Shown here piece after piece: positions 24,078 to 37,400 of a stretch of DNA of 64,000 nt (its first letter is position 1; every line of letters begins with the position of its first letter). Made by a program: the position numbers and the translations under genes. The DNA is from Scilla litardierei (taxonomy: Eukaryota; Streptophyta; Magnoliopsida; Asparagales; Asparagaceae). Under the pieces are notes generated by a model that was not told the DNA's origin, searched no databases, and saw only the letters and a list, made by a program, of their open reading frames with translations. Location of the stretch: contig CM061140.1 of the NCBI GenBank assembly GCA_030789695.1, positions 173,562,319-173,626,318 of the forward strand, given 5' to 3'.

Positions 24078-24219
24078 ACGTCGCATCATCTTCAACTACC
24101 ATCACTCGACCCTGTTTCTTCCAACCAAGGGTCCTACTCCAACAGCTGATGAGGTTCCGACTCAGCATCTCGAGTCTACGTCAGCTTGACAACTGTCTCG
24201 GTCAATTTTGGTCTTAACA

Positions 24220-25189
24220 GTGCACCATATCAATATTAATTAATAATGAACCACATTTTGTCACACACAAGTAGTTGCATGCTGAATTTAGTCCTTGCCT
24301 TTTTAGTTCGAAAACCCCATCCAATAGGATCGCAATCAAGTAGGCCTGAAAACATGAACTCGGTCACCAACGAGCAATTGCTCGCATTCTTTTTCTCCTC
24401 TCTCATGAGAGGCGTGATCAAGATTCAAGACCAGCCCAATACCCGCTTTACTGCTTTCAGAACAGTTGCAAAGAAGCAAATTAATCGGAGAAAGAATCGC
24501 CGAGGAAACGGCGCCGCAGGACCACATGAGGGGTGGGGGGGCGCGCTTTTGACACGTGCTGGAAAAGGGCCTTCGAAGTAGGGCCGGGCTGGCCCCATCC
24601 CCTTTTGATCTGCAGCCCTTGTGGCGGTGGGGGTGGCCTCTTTATCTTTTTAATCAATCCATGCATCTTGATTTGGGTGCCTTTCCCCTTTCCGAGCCTA
24701 TGCTTCAGCTTCACAGCCCATGATCGAATATGGCCTCGCTCTGTTCATCGAGGTTCACATGGCTTTGGGTTGCAAAAGCCAGAAAGAAACTCGACAGCGA
24801 TTAAATTAATGCAATCAATATTGTAGTGTGGATTAAGGGAGGGAATAGTGTTGGAATTCTTGGTGGTGTTGGGATCGATCCTTGAGTGCCCCCTCCTCGC
24901 GACGATGGGTGGTGGCGTCCGAAAGCGGCAAGCGAAGTTCTTTTCGGCTAAACAGTGTGGAATTTTGTAAATTTAATCAAGGAATCGAGGTAACCGAAAG
25001 CCATCGCCTTTCGCGAGGCCCGAAATGTATCCAGCCCATGGTATCTTTGGGCCTCGCATGAATCTATCTATGTATGCGCAAGAAAGGAAACTGGACATTA
25101 AGAGGATTCAGGTAAAAGTGGTGAAATTCAGCAAGTGCAATCAGGTGAACACAACACACGAGCAGAAAATTATTCAGCTCTATGCAACT
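24220..25189. other. intergenic region between Tat element A and the AP-2 sigma gene
   Basis: An ORF on the plus strand at 24246-24581 has no recognisable domain and is not supported as a gene. Otherwise nothing was identified. The part nearest 25190 may hold the AP-2 sigma polyadenylation region. Confidence 0.4.
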
Positions 25190-25436
25190 GTGAGATAATC
25201 AGTAACATACACACATTAGGGAAACCAAAATACAAGAAGCATCATTCAAGGTACATTTACTGATAAATTCCACTAGCACACCAAAATCGAACGGTAGCAA
25301 CCAAAAAGCTCTCTTGCTAATTCTCACGGCGCCTTGTTTAAGGTGGGACCGGTGCACCCAACTGGAGTAGCAAGCGGCCCGAAAATAAAACTCAGTCATG
25401 CCACAACTCAGCTATCCAACATCAGTATCAAGGCTC
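25190..25436 (-). other. AP2S 3' untranslated region (approximate)
   Basis: Sequence downstream of the TGA with no further coding potential. The 3' end was not located. An ORF on the minus strand (25199-25399) here has no family resemblance. Confidence 0.45.
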
Positions 25437-25478
25437 TCATTCTTGTTTTTCCAACTCCCCCATTCTCTCAATAATGGC
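25437..25478 (-). CDS. AP2S: AP2S coding exon 6 and stop
   Basis: 13 codons [13 protein letters not shown] and TGA, after the acceptor TTTTTCAG. The family usually ends ELEKLE; Gln replaces Leu at the penultimate position here. Confidence 0.92.
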   Translation of the reverse strand, partial: AIIERMGELEKQE

Positions 25479-28400
25479 CTGAAAAAGTTTCACAAAAAAA
25501 AGTCATGCAAACATCACTGATGAAACGTACCAATCCAAATCTATGTTTTGCTGGCTAAGGCCACATGTCCATCTCCTAAAACAACTGAACTATCATATAA
25601 AGGATGTGGATCCTACGCAATGGCAAAAAAACATTGCAACTAGTAAAGACATAATATAAACCAAGACAGATATATTTTGTTCTTGAGGTTAATGTCCAAC
25701 TAGTTTAGAAACATAGCATGTCCTTGCAAACGTATATTATAGAGCCACAATAAGGGCGAACATTGAACTAAGGAATCAATATCGATAAATCAAGCATAGT
25801 AATTAAATTCTGCGGCTAAAACGTCATGGTATTTACTTTTATCCCAATTTTGACGCACAAAGGAAAAAAGCTCGATGACTTTCACTGTTAAATCATGGTG
25901 ACATTGGAGAAACAATGTGTCTATGATCCCTATTGACAGGAAGGACTCAGAACTTGTGAACACAGAACCAGATAGGACACATAACAACATAGAATCGAAG
26001 TTACACAGCAGGCCCAGTTGTTAAATCTCACGATCTCTAAAAATTCTTCCTCTAAATTTGACCAGTTTTTATATATATACTACATAATTTGGTGGGCATT
26101 GCTATGTTTGCTCTTAGGTAACCACTTTAGTGTTCTCCAGGTATACATTAGGACCTCCTCCGTCTTTCGTAACTATGTTTTTGGAACTTATATCATATCG
26201 CATTGTTCTATGATGAACCTCTATTAGATCTCCCCATCTTTTTTGTTATATAAGTTCATAAGGTGAATTGTAAAAAAAACCCTCATGTGATATGACTTCG
26301 TTGAAAAATACCCCATTGCCCTATCGAAATTAGTAAGAAACTCTCATGTATTGCAATTTAGTCCATTGCAAATTTATCTCTGTTAAATCATTCATATCAC
26401 ATGACTTGCATGTGACCCAGGAGCATGTGAAATGATATTTTTGCCCTCGTTTACCTAGCTACCTACCCCTCTACTTCCATCTCTCTCTATTACTCCTCCC
26501 TTATTCCCCATCAACTCATGCCCTAACTTCCAGCCCAATCCCAACCCACCTCTCCTCCCAACCCATCTCTCCTCATGCCCCCCAACCTTTCTCAACCTAT
26601 CAACCTTATACCACCCACACTCAAACAAAAAAAAATCAAATGAAAATGAAAAAATTACAAATTTTAAATTGGCAAAAGAAAATGAAAGGGGCAGAATCAA
26701 ATAAGATCAAATTTTCATCATTTCCTCTCTTGTCGGGCCCTTGTTTCGAGTGCTGGACTAGCCCTCGTTTTGCAGCATTTGGGCTTGGCTTATTTGGTTA
26801 AAAGTGGAGGAGGGGCAGTTATTTGCTGAAACAAGGGCAAAATTGATATTTCACCTGCTTCTGTGCACGTGCAACTCACGTGACCAAAAGTGTTAATGGC
26901 GTTATATTTTTTGCGGACCAAAATGTGCCTTGCTAATTTCGACATTAGGTATTTTTCAAGGAATTAGGTTTCACATGATACCCGTTGGTATCAGGCATTT
27001 CGTCTTGGTTTCGAAGCAGACCGAGATGAAATGGTACATGTTTCTCGGATAAAGAGGAAAAAACAGAGAAATATATTAAAATTAGAAAAACTTATGAAGC
27101 GACATAAATTCTTTTCCTTTAGCTTTAGAAAAGAAAAAGATTAAATTTTTCAAACCTTTTCAAATTTGAAAGCTGGAACTACGATTATTCTAGTTGATAT
27201 CCCATAATTTGTGAAGAACATCAATGATTACCGTCGGCAGGACAACGACGAGGACGAAATGACGACGAAAGCTCTTGAAATTTTCGGAAAATGAAGATCG
27301 GCGGATAACGTCAAAGAAATTTTAGAAAATGAACGCGAAGAAATATTTTGAGAATGACGAAGAAGTTTCACGTTTCGGTGCTCTTGAGAATGGCAAAGAA
27401 ATTTCTTGAAATGTGACGATGGTTCTTTTCTTCATAATGCTCATGAGAATGGCGAAGAGACAATGCCCTTGTTTTTAACGAGGGTTTTTTTTACATCAAA
27501 TTTTGCTCAAAAGAATTCACTTATTTACTTTGCCATCAGTTTTACCTATTTACAAGTTTGCCATCAGATTTGTGTTGTGGTCCTTGTGACTTGTGAGTAT
27601 TGCTGCTAACAATATTCTCCCATCAAGGCCTTATGCCAGAGTTAAATGTTCACTGCAATGAATATGACTTACATGTGAGTTGCTATAAGCACAGACCTAA
27701 TTAATTTTAACCCCATATTAACTTATCTATATATTAAAAGACAACTGTTTTTGAATTCTAGGGCTGACTAGGACAAGTACAAACAGGTTGATAGAAAGAC
27801 GTGTATTTAATCTTCAGGAATGAATGGTTAAGATGAGATTTTGTGGAAGGTTTTGGAGGGAAAACATTTATAGGAAAATGAAAGTTTCTGGGGAAATGAA
27901 ACTTTACGGAATATGAAAGTTTCTGGGGAATAGCAGAGTGCACGCAATTAATGCATTTGGGAAAAAAACTTTAATTTGCACTTAATACTGCAGATCGAAT
28001 GATGTTGCAGATCGAATGATCTCTCCCTCAACACGGGGCACATCGTCGATTCAACGCATGGGGCAACAAGATGAGAATAATTTCCCATGCCAAAGGCGCC
28101 CTCGCAATTTTTTTACGCTAATTTGTTGTTCTGCGCCAAAAGCGCCCGTGCCGAATTTGTTGTTCTAAGCCGAATTTGTTGTTCTGCACCGGAGGCGCCC
28201 GCGCCGATTTTTTACGCTAATTTGTTGTTCCATGTCAAAGGCATCCACGCCGAATTTATTGTTCCGCATCGAAGGCGCCCATGCCGTTAAATATTTTTAT
28301 GCTAATTTTTGCTCCACGCAATTTTGGTTGTGGAAATAATTTTTTAGAGAACAAAAATTTCGTGGAAGAAAATCTTAAATGAACCGTGCCTGCGGGCACG

Positions 28401-31400
28401 GGTTATGACTAGTATTACATACATAATATTAACTTATATCACCTAAATTAATTAAAAAATCCGAAACTACCGAAACAAAACAAAACTCTGAAACCACCGA
28501 AATGAGCGAAACCTAACAGAAGCCTAAAATTCCCGAAAGACCGAAAACGAAACCAACTCCGAGACCTCTAACCTTGGTTTTTTTTGCTATGAAGGCATAG
28601 CACAAGAAGGTTTCTGCAATTTATCCCTAGATATAAGCGTTAGTTCCATACTTATTGCACAAGTTTATCTCACGATATGTGATATGGTATAATAATAATG
28701 TGGATACAATAATTACAGAAAACGATATACAACATATATCACAATACGACTACTTTTATGAAAACCATTAATGCTACATGGACACCTTTAATGGATTGAG
28801 CAACTTCCCCGATGCATGGGAGGGCAATGGGTGGAAAATAGGCACCCCATGAGACATTAAGCTTCAGGTAAAAATCATATATCTATGAGAAAGTGACTAC
28901 AGATATGATATCGCTGCTAGATTGTAGCAAAAATTGTGGCTTGAAATATGCATTCAAGATCGGCACTAGACATGACTTACTACGGGGCATATGGATCCCA
29001 AAAGTAGCTCTAATAACAAGTCATTGGCAACTTGAGACTTCAGCTTCACTCCAATTTTAAGATCATAGGACATGTACCCACATTCTATCCAAAGGATCAC
29101 AAGATAAAAGTGAAACACAATGAACGTCCCAGACTATAAAGAGAGAAAGCGAGCACACTTTACAAGCCTTACCCTCTTGCTAGTTTCTTGCAGCTCCCCA
29201 GCAAGAATGAACTCATCGAGTATCAAATAAACCTTCACAAAAGAAAGAATAGTGTGAGCCTGATAGTTTTATTCAACTGACAGCATGCTTAAAAAATTAG
29301 CACGTGCACAGGTGCACACAACAAAGATTACATGGTCATCAACTGGGAGCCAAGAGAAACGCAAAATGATGATTGATGCATCTTTCAAAGCATTTTTATA
29401 CCATTTATATTTCAGTAAAAAGAACAAGTATTGAAGTAATTCATTTAGATTTATCAATTAGGAATTGTTATTAGAAGACAGAAATAGTCATTTGTGTCCA
29501 TGTAAAATTACAATATAAATTCAAATATATATACCAAGATAGTGAGAATAAAATCATATAATTGAACAAGTAAAATAATTAAAGAAGCAGGTAGGATCAG
29601 GATCAGAAGCACGTATATGACTAGTCTGGAGACTACTGGTATCTTGGTGACAATGTTCACACTTCTCGGGCCTATGGCAAATCCCTTTTAACATACCGCA
29701 TAGGGACCAACGCCAAAATCTGAAAAGGAGACCCTGACTGCAACTGAACTATGTAACATTCATGGAAACATATCCCGTGAGTAATGAAACTCAGATTGCA
29801 TAAAATGAGGAGTGATCGTCCCATGTCATAGACATGTCATGATATCAACATAAGTGGCACACTATATGCCGAATGGCCAAAAGTAATCACATTTCAATAA
29901 CTTAGTGTAAAAAATACCTGAAACATTGTGAATGTGTCTCTAAATTGTTTGCCAGTGGGTGGGGTGGGGTGGAGTGGGTTTGAATGTGGTTGTAATTTGG
30001 GTAGGGGAGATTTCGAATGTGGTGGTTGAAATTTTTTGTTGAGGACGCTTTTGAATAGAGTTGAAATTTTTGGGTCAATCTTTTGAATGTCCCTTGCCAT
30101 ACGGGCATGGGTTATGACTAGTATAAACTCAAAGTGTAACTCTAGATATTATTGCAGTAATAATATGTTATTCTTTACTTGCGAAACAAAGAAAGAGGAG
30201 AAAAAGGATATCCTTCTAATACTATCTGGCTTTTAATACAAAACTTTAGATTCTAATAACTTAGGCAACTTGAAACAAGGTTGCAACATCTTTTAGCTTT
30301 CCCTTTGTAAATCTGAACTGACTGATTGTCGATAGAAGCATAGATTGAAATGATTTGCATTAAAGCATGGATGGTTATCAACGATACTGTTAGTCTTTCA
30401 GTTGGGAATACAAGAATCTACATTGAGGCATGGATTATTATTTATTATGTAGTGTTGAGGGCCACAATGGGGCATGTTCTGGCCTGGGTTAGTCGAGCCA
30501 CAGAAAGTAGGGGGCAGTAATAGATAGGGAGTCTAGAAGAGGACTCTAAAGTCTAAACATTATTGAACACCGTTGATAAACAACTACTGTAGTCATACAG
30601 TGGGGTGGGCCATGTATCATCATAATTACATACCTATATCAACAATGGACAACATAATTCAATGCACAGGCAGTAGAACACAAATCGGACACTAATGGGT
30701 AACATCCAGAGTCAAGAATGACGAACAAATTATATTTTACAAAAATCTGTTTAACCATGTTAAGTGTACTTGAGATTAAGCATGGGCAGCCATATTACCA
30801 TTATAAAACAAAGTTTACTGATTTAATACCATTGTGGTCATAGTCAACATGATCAGCAGCCCAAAAATAGGGCAGTTGATGTGCCATAAGCCTATAACAT
30901 AGAGATATATCAAGCATCACTTTGTAAAACAAACATATTGAATCAACTGTAACAAATGAAATCAAGGCGAGGCATAGGTTTGTCCTCAAATTTGTATTCT
31001 TGTTTCTTTATTTGGAGAACAGACTAATGTATCTGATACGAACTAGGGTTTCGTATCAATTAATTTCAGAATTTAAAGAGGAAAAATATAAAAAAGGTGG
31101 AATTTTTGGATCTTAAAATGCGAAGAACTATGGAAATTGATAGATAATGAGCCTCTTTCGAGAGGAGACTCGCTCTCCTAGCTTTGAATGTACGGAACAA
31201 AGCCTAAACACCCTCACAAATGACGCCTACAATTGTTCTTCACAAAATAAGCATAAAAACAAAATAAAGACGGCTAGCCCTAATTTATAGAAAAGTGGGG
31301 AATTACTAATCTAGTCTAAAATGACTAGAATACCCCTAACTAACCCTCCTACGTGCTACCGCGCTTCCTACGGCGCACGTAAGTGATAAAAGGGGGGTGG

Positions 31401-34400
31401 GTCCCCCCTTGGTAGCCGCCGGCCTGTAGGGGATGCGGGCTCGGGTCCGGGTCCGCATCAATACCCCCCCTAAAAGAGCCACCTTGTCCTCAAGGTGGAA
31501 GTGGGGAAACTGCTCCTGGATCACTCGATAGGCCTCCCATGTCGCATCACAGTCCGGTAGCCCCGCCCAGTGTATCAGCACCTCCCTCTGCCCACGCGGT
31601 CCCTGCCGAACAGCTCGAACCTCCAGTGGCTCCAACATCACCTCCATCTCCTCAGTAAGTGTAGGCGGTAGGGTAGAGGACACCGTATGCTCTCCGATGG
31701 CTCGCCGAAGCTGCGATACATGAAAAACCGGGTGTATCGTCGCCGTCGATGGCAACCTCAACCTGTAAGCCACCTGGCCAATCTTGGCCGCAATCTCAAA
31801 AGGCCCATAGAATCTCGCTGATAGCTTCTCGTTCCGTCTCCTCGCTAGCGACCTCTGTCGGTACGGCCTCAGCTTCAGATAGACCATATCACCCTCCTGG
31901 AAGTGCACATCCCGCCGATGCCCATCCGCCCTAGCCTTCATCACCTGCTGAGCACGCAGCAAATGCTTCTTCAGCTCCTCTATAATGCTCTCCCGCTCCC
32001 TCATATAGTCCTCTACCCGGGAGACCGGTGTCTGTCGTGCCCCAAATCTCAGTAGCTCTGGTGGATCCCTGCCATATAATACCCGAAAGGGGGTCGTACC
32101 TGCTGCTGAATGGTACGAAGTATTGTACCAATACTCCGCCCAGGCTAACCACCGATACCACTGTCGAGGTGTCTCCGACGCGAAGCACCGCAAATATGTC
32201 TCGATGCTGCGGTTTACTACCTCCGTCTGCCCGTCGGTCTGTGGGTGATAGGCGGTACTCCTCTTCAGCACAGTACCCTGGACACGAAATATCTCCCGCC
32301 AAAACCCACTCAGGAAAACCTGATCTCTGTCTGTGACGATGGAGGCTGGGATCCCATGTAACCGTATGACTTCCCTGGTGAAGGCTGCAGCCACTGAAAC
32401 AGCTGTGTACGGATGTTTCAGCGGTATAAAATGGGCGTACTTGCTCAGCCTATCCACCACCACAAAAATCACGGAGTACCCCTCCGACCTGGGTAGCCCG
32501 TCTATGAAATCCATCGTCACCTCCTCCCAGACCCGCTCAGGAAGTGCTAAGGGCTGCAAAAGTCCGGCTGGCGCCATGGCCATGTACTTGTGACGCTGGC
32601 ACACGTCACAAGCAGCAACCAAATGTGCTATCGCTCTCCTCATACCAGGCCAGTAAACCTCCCGGGACATTCTCATATATGTCTGCTGCACCCCAGAATG
32701 TCCCCCCACCACCGAACTGTGGAACTCCTGAAATAATGCGGGTATGAAGGTGGACGTCCGCGGCAATACTAACCGCCCCTGGTATAATAGTCTCCGCCCC
32801 TCTAGTGAGTACCCTTGCGGCGCCTCCCCGCCTCCCTGCAGCTGCTCACGAATCAGTCTCAACTCTGGATCGGCCTCGGCCTCCTGCAACATGGGCTCGC
32901 CATCTATCCATACCGGCAACGAGAGTGCTCTCAAGTGCACCCCCTCCTCTCTGCGTGATAAGGCGTCTGCCGCCTTATTTTCCAGCCCCGGCCTGTACTC
33001 AATGACGAACCTGTACCCTACCAGCTTGGATAGCCAGCGCTGGTGCTCCTCTGTCACCAACCTCTGCTCCAATAGATACTTCAAACTGCGCTGGTCGGTC
33101 CTGACCACGAACTCCCTGCCCATCAGATACGGCCGCCACTTCTGGATCGCGAGCACAATAGCCATCAGCTCCCTCTCGTAGACAGACTTCAGCCGTGCTC
33201 TAGCGGAAAGCACCTGGCTGAAGTAGGCTATCGGCCTCCCTAGCTGCATAAGGACCGCCCCCAATCCTACTCCTGACGCATCAGTCTCCACCACGAATGT
33301 GATGCTGAAGTCGGGCAACGCCAAGACTGGTGCGGTGGTCATCGCCTCCTTCAAGGCCTCAAAGGCCTTGGCCGCTGCCTCTCCCCACTGGAACCCATCC
33401 TTCTTCAGCTGATCTGTCAGTGGCCCTGCAATGGTGCTGTACCCCCTCACGAATTTCCGGTAGTAACCTGTCAGCCCGAGAAATCCCCGTAGTGCCCTCA
33501 GAGTGGTGGGTACCGGCCAGTCTAACATCGCCTCTATCTTCGCCCGATCTGCTGCTACCCCGGCGGCGGACACCACATGTCCCAAGTACTCTATCTGCCT
33601 CTGACCGAAACTGCACTTCTTTCGGTTGGCATACAGCTGATGCCTCAGTAACTCTCGGAACACCACCTCCAAATGGCCCAAGTGCTCTCCCATAGTCCGG
33701 ATGTAGACCAGGATGTCGTCGAAGAAGACGAGTATGAATCTCCTCAGGAATGGCCGGAAGACGTCGTTCATCAACGCCTGGAATGTAGAAGGAGCATTCG
33801 TCAAGCCAAACGGCATGACGAGAAACTCATAGTGGCCCTCGTGGGTACGAAATGCTGTCTTCGGCACATCCTCTGGCCTCATCAGGATCTGGTGATACCC
33901 CGCCTTCAGATCAATCTTGGAGAACACCACTGCTCCATGCAGCTCATCTAGCAGCTCGTCTATGACAGGGATAGGAAATCTGTCAGCCACTGTCTCCTTG
34001 TTCAGAGCCCGGTAGTCTACACAGAAACGCCAACTCCCGTCCTTCTTTTTCACCAGAAGGACCGGGCTCGAAAATGGGCTAACGCTGGGCTGTATCACCC
34101 CCGCCTGTAACATCTCCCCGACCATCCGCTCAATCTCATCCTTCTGCACGTGGGGGTAGCGGTAAGGACGCACACTCACCGGTGCAGCGCCATCCCTCAG
34201 GACTATCGCATGCTCGTGCCCTCTCTCTGGCGGTAGCCCCCGTGGGTCCTGAAAGACCTCCTGGTACTGCCCCAACACCTGCTCTACCTCCTCGGGAACC
34301 CCTGCCTGCGGCTCCTGCTCTGCTCCTGCTAATCGGCACTCCACCAAGTACCCCTCCCCCTCTCTCCGTAAGGCTCGAGTGATGGCCTTGAAAGCCACCA

Positions 34401-37400
34401 TCGATAAACATAGGGTCGGGTCCCCAGTGAGCACCACGGTCCGCTCCCCCTCCTCGAACTCCATCCTGAGCCGCTTCCAATTCACTCGCATGTCCCCCAG
34501 TTTCTTCAGCCACTGTACGCCCAGGATGATGTCAACCTTACCCAGCTCCAGGGGTAGGAAATCCTCCATGATCTGTACTCCCTGCAAGGTCAGGCACAGA
34601 CCCTTGCAGAGCCCCTTGCTCTCCTCCATCTTCCCTGTTCCCAGCAGCACAGTAAACTTCTCCTGCGTACTCAGCTGCAGCCCATGTCTCTCCACTATCC
34701 GGTTGGAGATGAAGTTGTGGGTGGCCCCACTGTCGATCAGTACCGTCACCGCCGCGTCTCCTAGCTGTCCCGTCAACTTCATGGTGTGGTTCGGAGTGAA
34801 CCCCACCACAGAGTTTAGGGACACCTCCGCGAAGTCTAGGTGAGACTTCTCCTCCTCTACTGGCGTCCCCTGCTCCACCTCGAACTCCTCCTCATCACCC
34901 ACGTACTCCTCCTCATCGGGCACCATGGTGATCTGCAGCATGCGGCTCGCACATCTGTGCCCAGGGGTGAACTTCTCGTCGCAACGGAAGCACAACCCCT
35001 TGGCTCTCTTCTCCCTCACCTCGGCCTCCGTCATCCGTCGCCCCAAGGTAGCTGGGCGACCCTCTCCTCGCGTCTCGGGAACGGCCGCAGGTGGTCTCGA
35101 TGTCGTGGATGGTGGAGTAGGGCGGGAACTCTGTGCCCCCCAAGCGCCCCGTATCCGCCTCTCCTCTGTGTGCTTCTCCTCCGCTTTATGTGCCAAGCGA
35201 AGGACATCCTCCAGGGTAGCCGGGCTCTGCATCCGCAACTCAGCTCGTATCGACGGTTTTAGCCCCCTCATGAAGTTCCCGATCATCACCTCGTCGGTAA
35301 CCCCCTTCACCCGGCTATTCAGCATCTCAAATCTCTCTACATAGTCTCTCACTGTCCCCTCCTGCCTCAGGGCCGACAGCTGCTCGTAGAAATCCCCCCC
35401 CCCCCCCGCCGTCTCCTGGAATCGATCCACGATCATCGCTGACAACTCCTCCCAGGTCCGAAAGGGGGACAGTGCTATCTTCCACCGGTACCAGGCCAGA
35501 GCCTTCCCCTCAAAGTAGATCCCGATGGCCTTCAGGACCTCCTGCTCCGTCAGACCCATCACCTGGAAATACCTCTCTGCTCGGTATATCCACCCATCAG
35601 GGTCGGTGCCGTCAAAGGTCGGCATCTTCAGCTTCATCAACCTCCGATCTGCGTTGATGTCGCCTAGCTGCCCCCTATCTCCGCCCCGGTCACCTCCCCG
35701 GACCACCTCGCCACCCCGAGCCTCCCTCGGGCCTCCCCCGTCAGCTCCGTACAGCTCCTCTGGCCAAGCAGGTCTCTCCCACGCCTCGGGCTGGTAGTAG
35801 TGTCCCGGAAACTCTGGGGGTCGTGCCAAATTGGGCCTCGGCCCAGGCGCAAGGGTCTCTGCTCTCCAAAACTGGCCCGCCGGGGCCCCAATAGCTGCTC
35901 CCGAGGCCCATCCGCCTCCCGCCATTCCCGGAGTTCCCCCGGAGTGGGGTACGATCCCCGCCACACCCCCAAAGGGCTGGAACGTCGTCATCGGGCCCCC
36001 GAATGGGCCGGCCCTACTCGTTGGCCCCCCAGGTGGGCCTGTCGACCAAGCCAAACCCCCGCCTGGGGTCGCCGAGCCTCCCGCACCCCCGAAAGGGGGT
36101 GCCGCCGCCTCTGCGAAGCCCCCAGGGCCTGCCGTCGCTCGAAACAGGCCCGGCGGCCTGTCCGCACCCCCGGATGGGGGTGCCGATGTCTCCCCGCCCC
36201 CGTAGGGGCCTGCCGAGGCGTCCAGACCCCCTCCGGGGTTCGCCCAGTGCTCCACGCCCCCGGAGGGGCTCGCCGGTGGCCGCAGGTGGCATGGCGGCCT
36301 CGCCCAGGCCTGGGAAGGGCCGGGCTGGGCCGCCGAGGCCCTGACAGGCCCAGGCGGGCCTGTCGACGTCTTCCCCGACCCGCGCGGGTCTGCCGGCGCC
36401 CATATGGACTCGCGCGACCCTAGGGTTGGCCCCACCGGCCCTCCTTGCTCCCTCGGGTGGTCGTCTTGTGTTGGAAATCTGCTGGGGGCTGATTCTAGGG
36501 TAGAATCCCCCCTTCTTGGATCCCCTTGCCTCGATCTCCCCCTTTCGCCACCGTGAGGGCTTGAATCATCTCTTTCAATTCTCGGAGATCCCGTCCTTGT
36601 TGCGCGGCATCCGTCCTCATCCCCCGAAGTTCGATTTGGATGTCTTCTTGTGAATGGGCGTAATCCTTGAGTGAATCTCCCATCGTTTTCTTCAATCCCT
36701 CGAACCTCTCTTCGATCTCCCGATTGAGATCCTCCCGTAGCCCTTGGATCTTTTCTTCGACCGCATCCGCCTTCGATCGAGTATTTGCCGCCATTTGGAT
36801 CTATGCTCTGATACCAATTTGATACGAACTAGGGTTTCGTATCAATTAATTTCAGAATTTAAAGAGGAAAAATATAAAAAAGGTGGAATTTTTTGATCTT
36901 AAAATGCGAAGAACTATGGAAATTGATAGATAATGAGCCTCTTTCGAGAGGAGACTCGCTCTCCTAGCTTTGAATGTACGGAACAAAGCCTAAACACCCT
37001 CACAAATGACGCCTACAATTGTTCTTCACAAAATAAACATAAAAACAAAATAAAGACGGCTAGCCCTAATTTATAGAAAAGTGGGGAATTACTAATCTAG
37101 TCTAAATGACTAGAATACCCCTAACTAACCCTCCTACGTGCTACCGCGCTTCCTACGGCGCACGTAAGTGATAAAAGGGGGGTGGGTCCCCCCTTGGTAG
37201 CCGCCGGCCTGTAGGGGATGCGGGCTCGGGTCCGGGTCCGCATCAGTATCCTAGAATTATGGGTGAATAGAACATTAATTTCCAAATAGATACAAGATTC
37301 CACCTCATCTTTAGAATAAACAACAGAACTTAAATGTTGGTAGGAGGACCATACGCAACAAAAGATCATATGAAACTACAGTGCTTACTTTCCTTCCACC

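Larger units (their letters stand above)
15575..24219 (+). mobile_element. Tat-lineage Ty3/gypsy element A: gag present, pol absent
   Basis: Order in plus orientation: decayed gag (about 15575-17195), a 58-bp tandem array (about 17460-18690), an antisense ORF region (18864-21049, minus), a G-rich polypurine tract (21337-21347) and a 3' LTR (21351-24219). No 5' LTR and no protease, RT, RNase H or integrase can be found. The layout of a 3' tandem array plus an antisense gene is known for the Tat/Ogre lineage. The 3' LTR is interrupted by nested insertions. Confidence 0.75.
21351..24219 (+). repeat. 3' LTR of Tat element A, interrupted
   Basis: Starts TGTTGAGTC after a G-rich tract and ends TTTTGGTCTTAACA. 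It carries a TATAAATAG box at 21619-21627. The start is specific to this element. The segment AAGGTACGAGGTCTAAGACATAGAAC and the last 150 bp closely match the LTR of Tat element B. About 290 bp of LTR sequence present in B is missing or replaced at the point where the nested insertions lie. Confidence 0.75.
31034..37245 (-). mobile_element. young Ty3/gypsy chromovirus in AP2S intron 4
   Basis: Full-length element with LTRs 31034-31460 and 36820-37245, flanked by perfect target duplications GTATC (31029-31033 and 37246-37250). By eye the LTRs differ at only two substitutions and one single-base indel. A primer binding site (36805-36816), a polypurine tract (31463-31475) and a nearly complete gag-pol are present. 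It lies in the same orientation as AP2S. Confidence 0.95.

Noticed and set aside
24246..24581. 111-codon plus-strand open frame between Tat element A and AP2S
   Set aside because: No recognisable domain, no splice context, and composition typical of non-coding DNA.
34136..36423. Long open frames on either strand opposite or beside the chromovirus polyprotein
   Set aside because: They are shadows of the GC-rich polyprotein in other frames.
37121..37369. A small gene on the minus strand overlapping the chromovirus 5' LTR
   Set aside because: It is the copy of the pol C-terminal codons carried by the LTR, fused by chance to flanking intron sequence.
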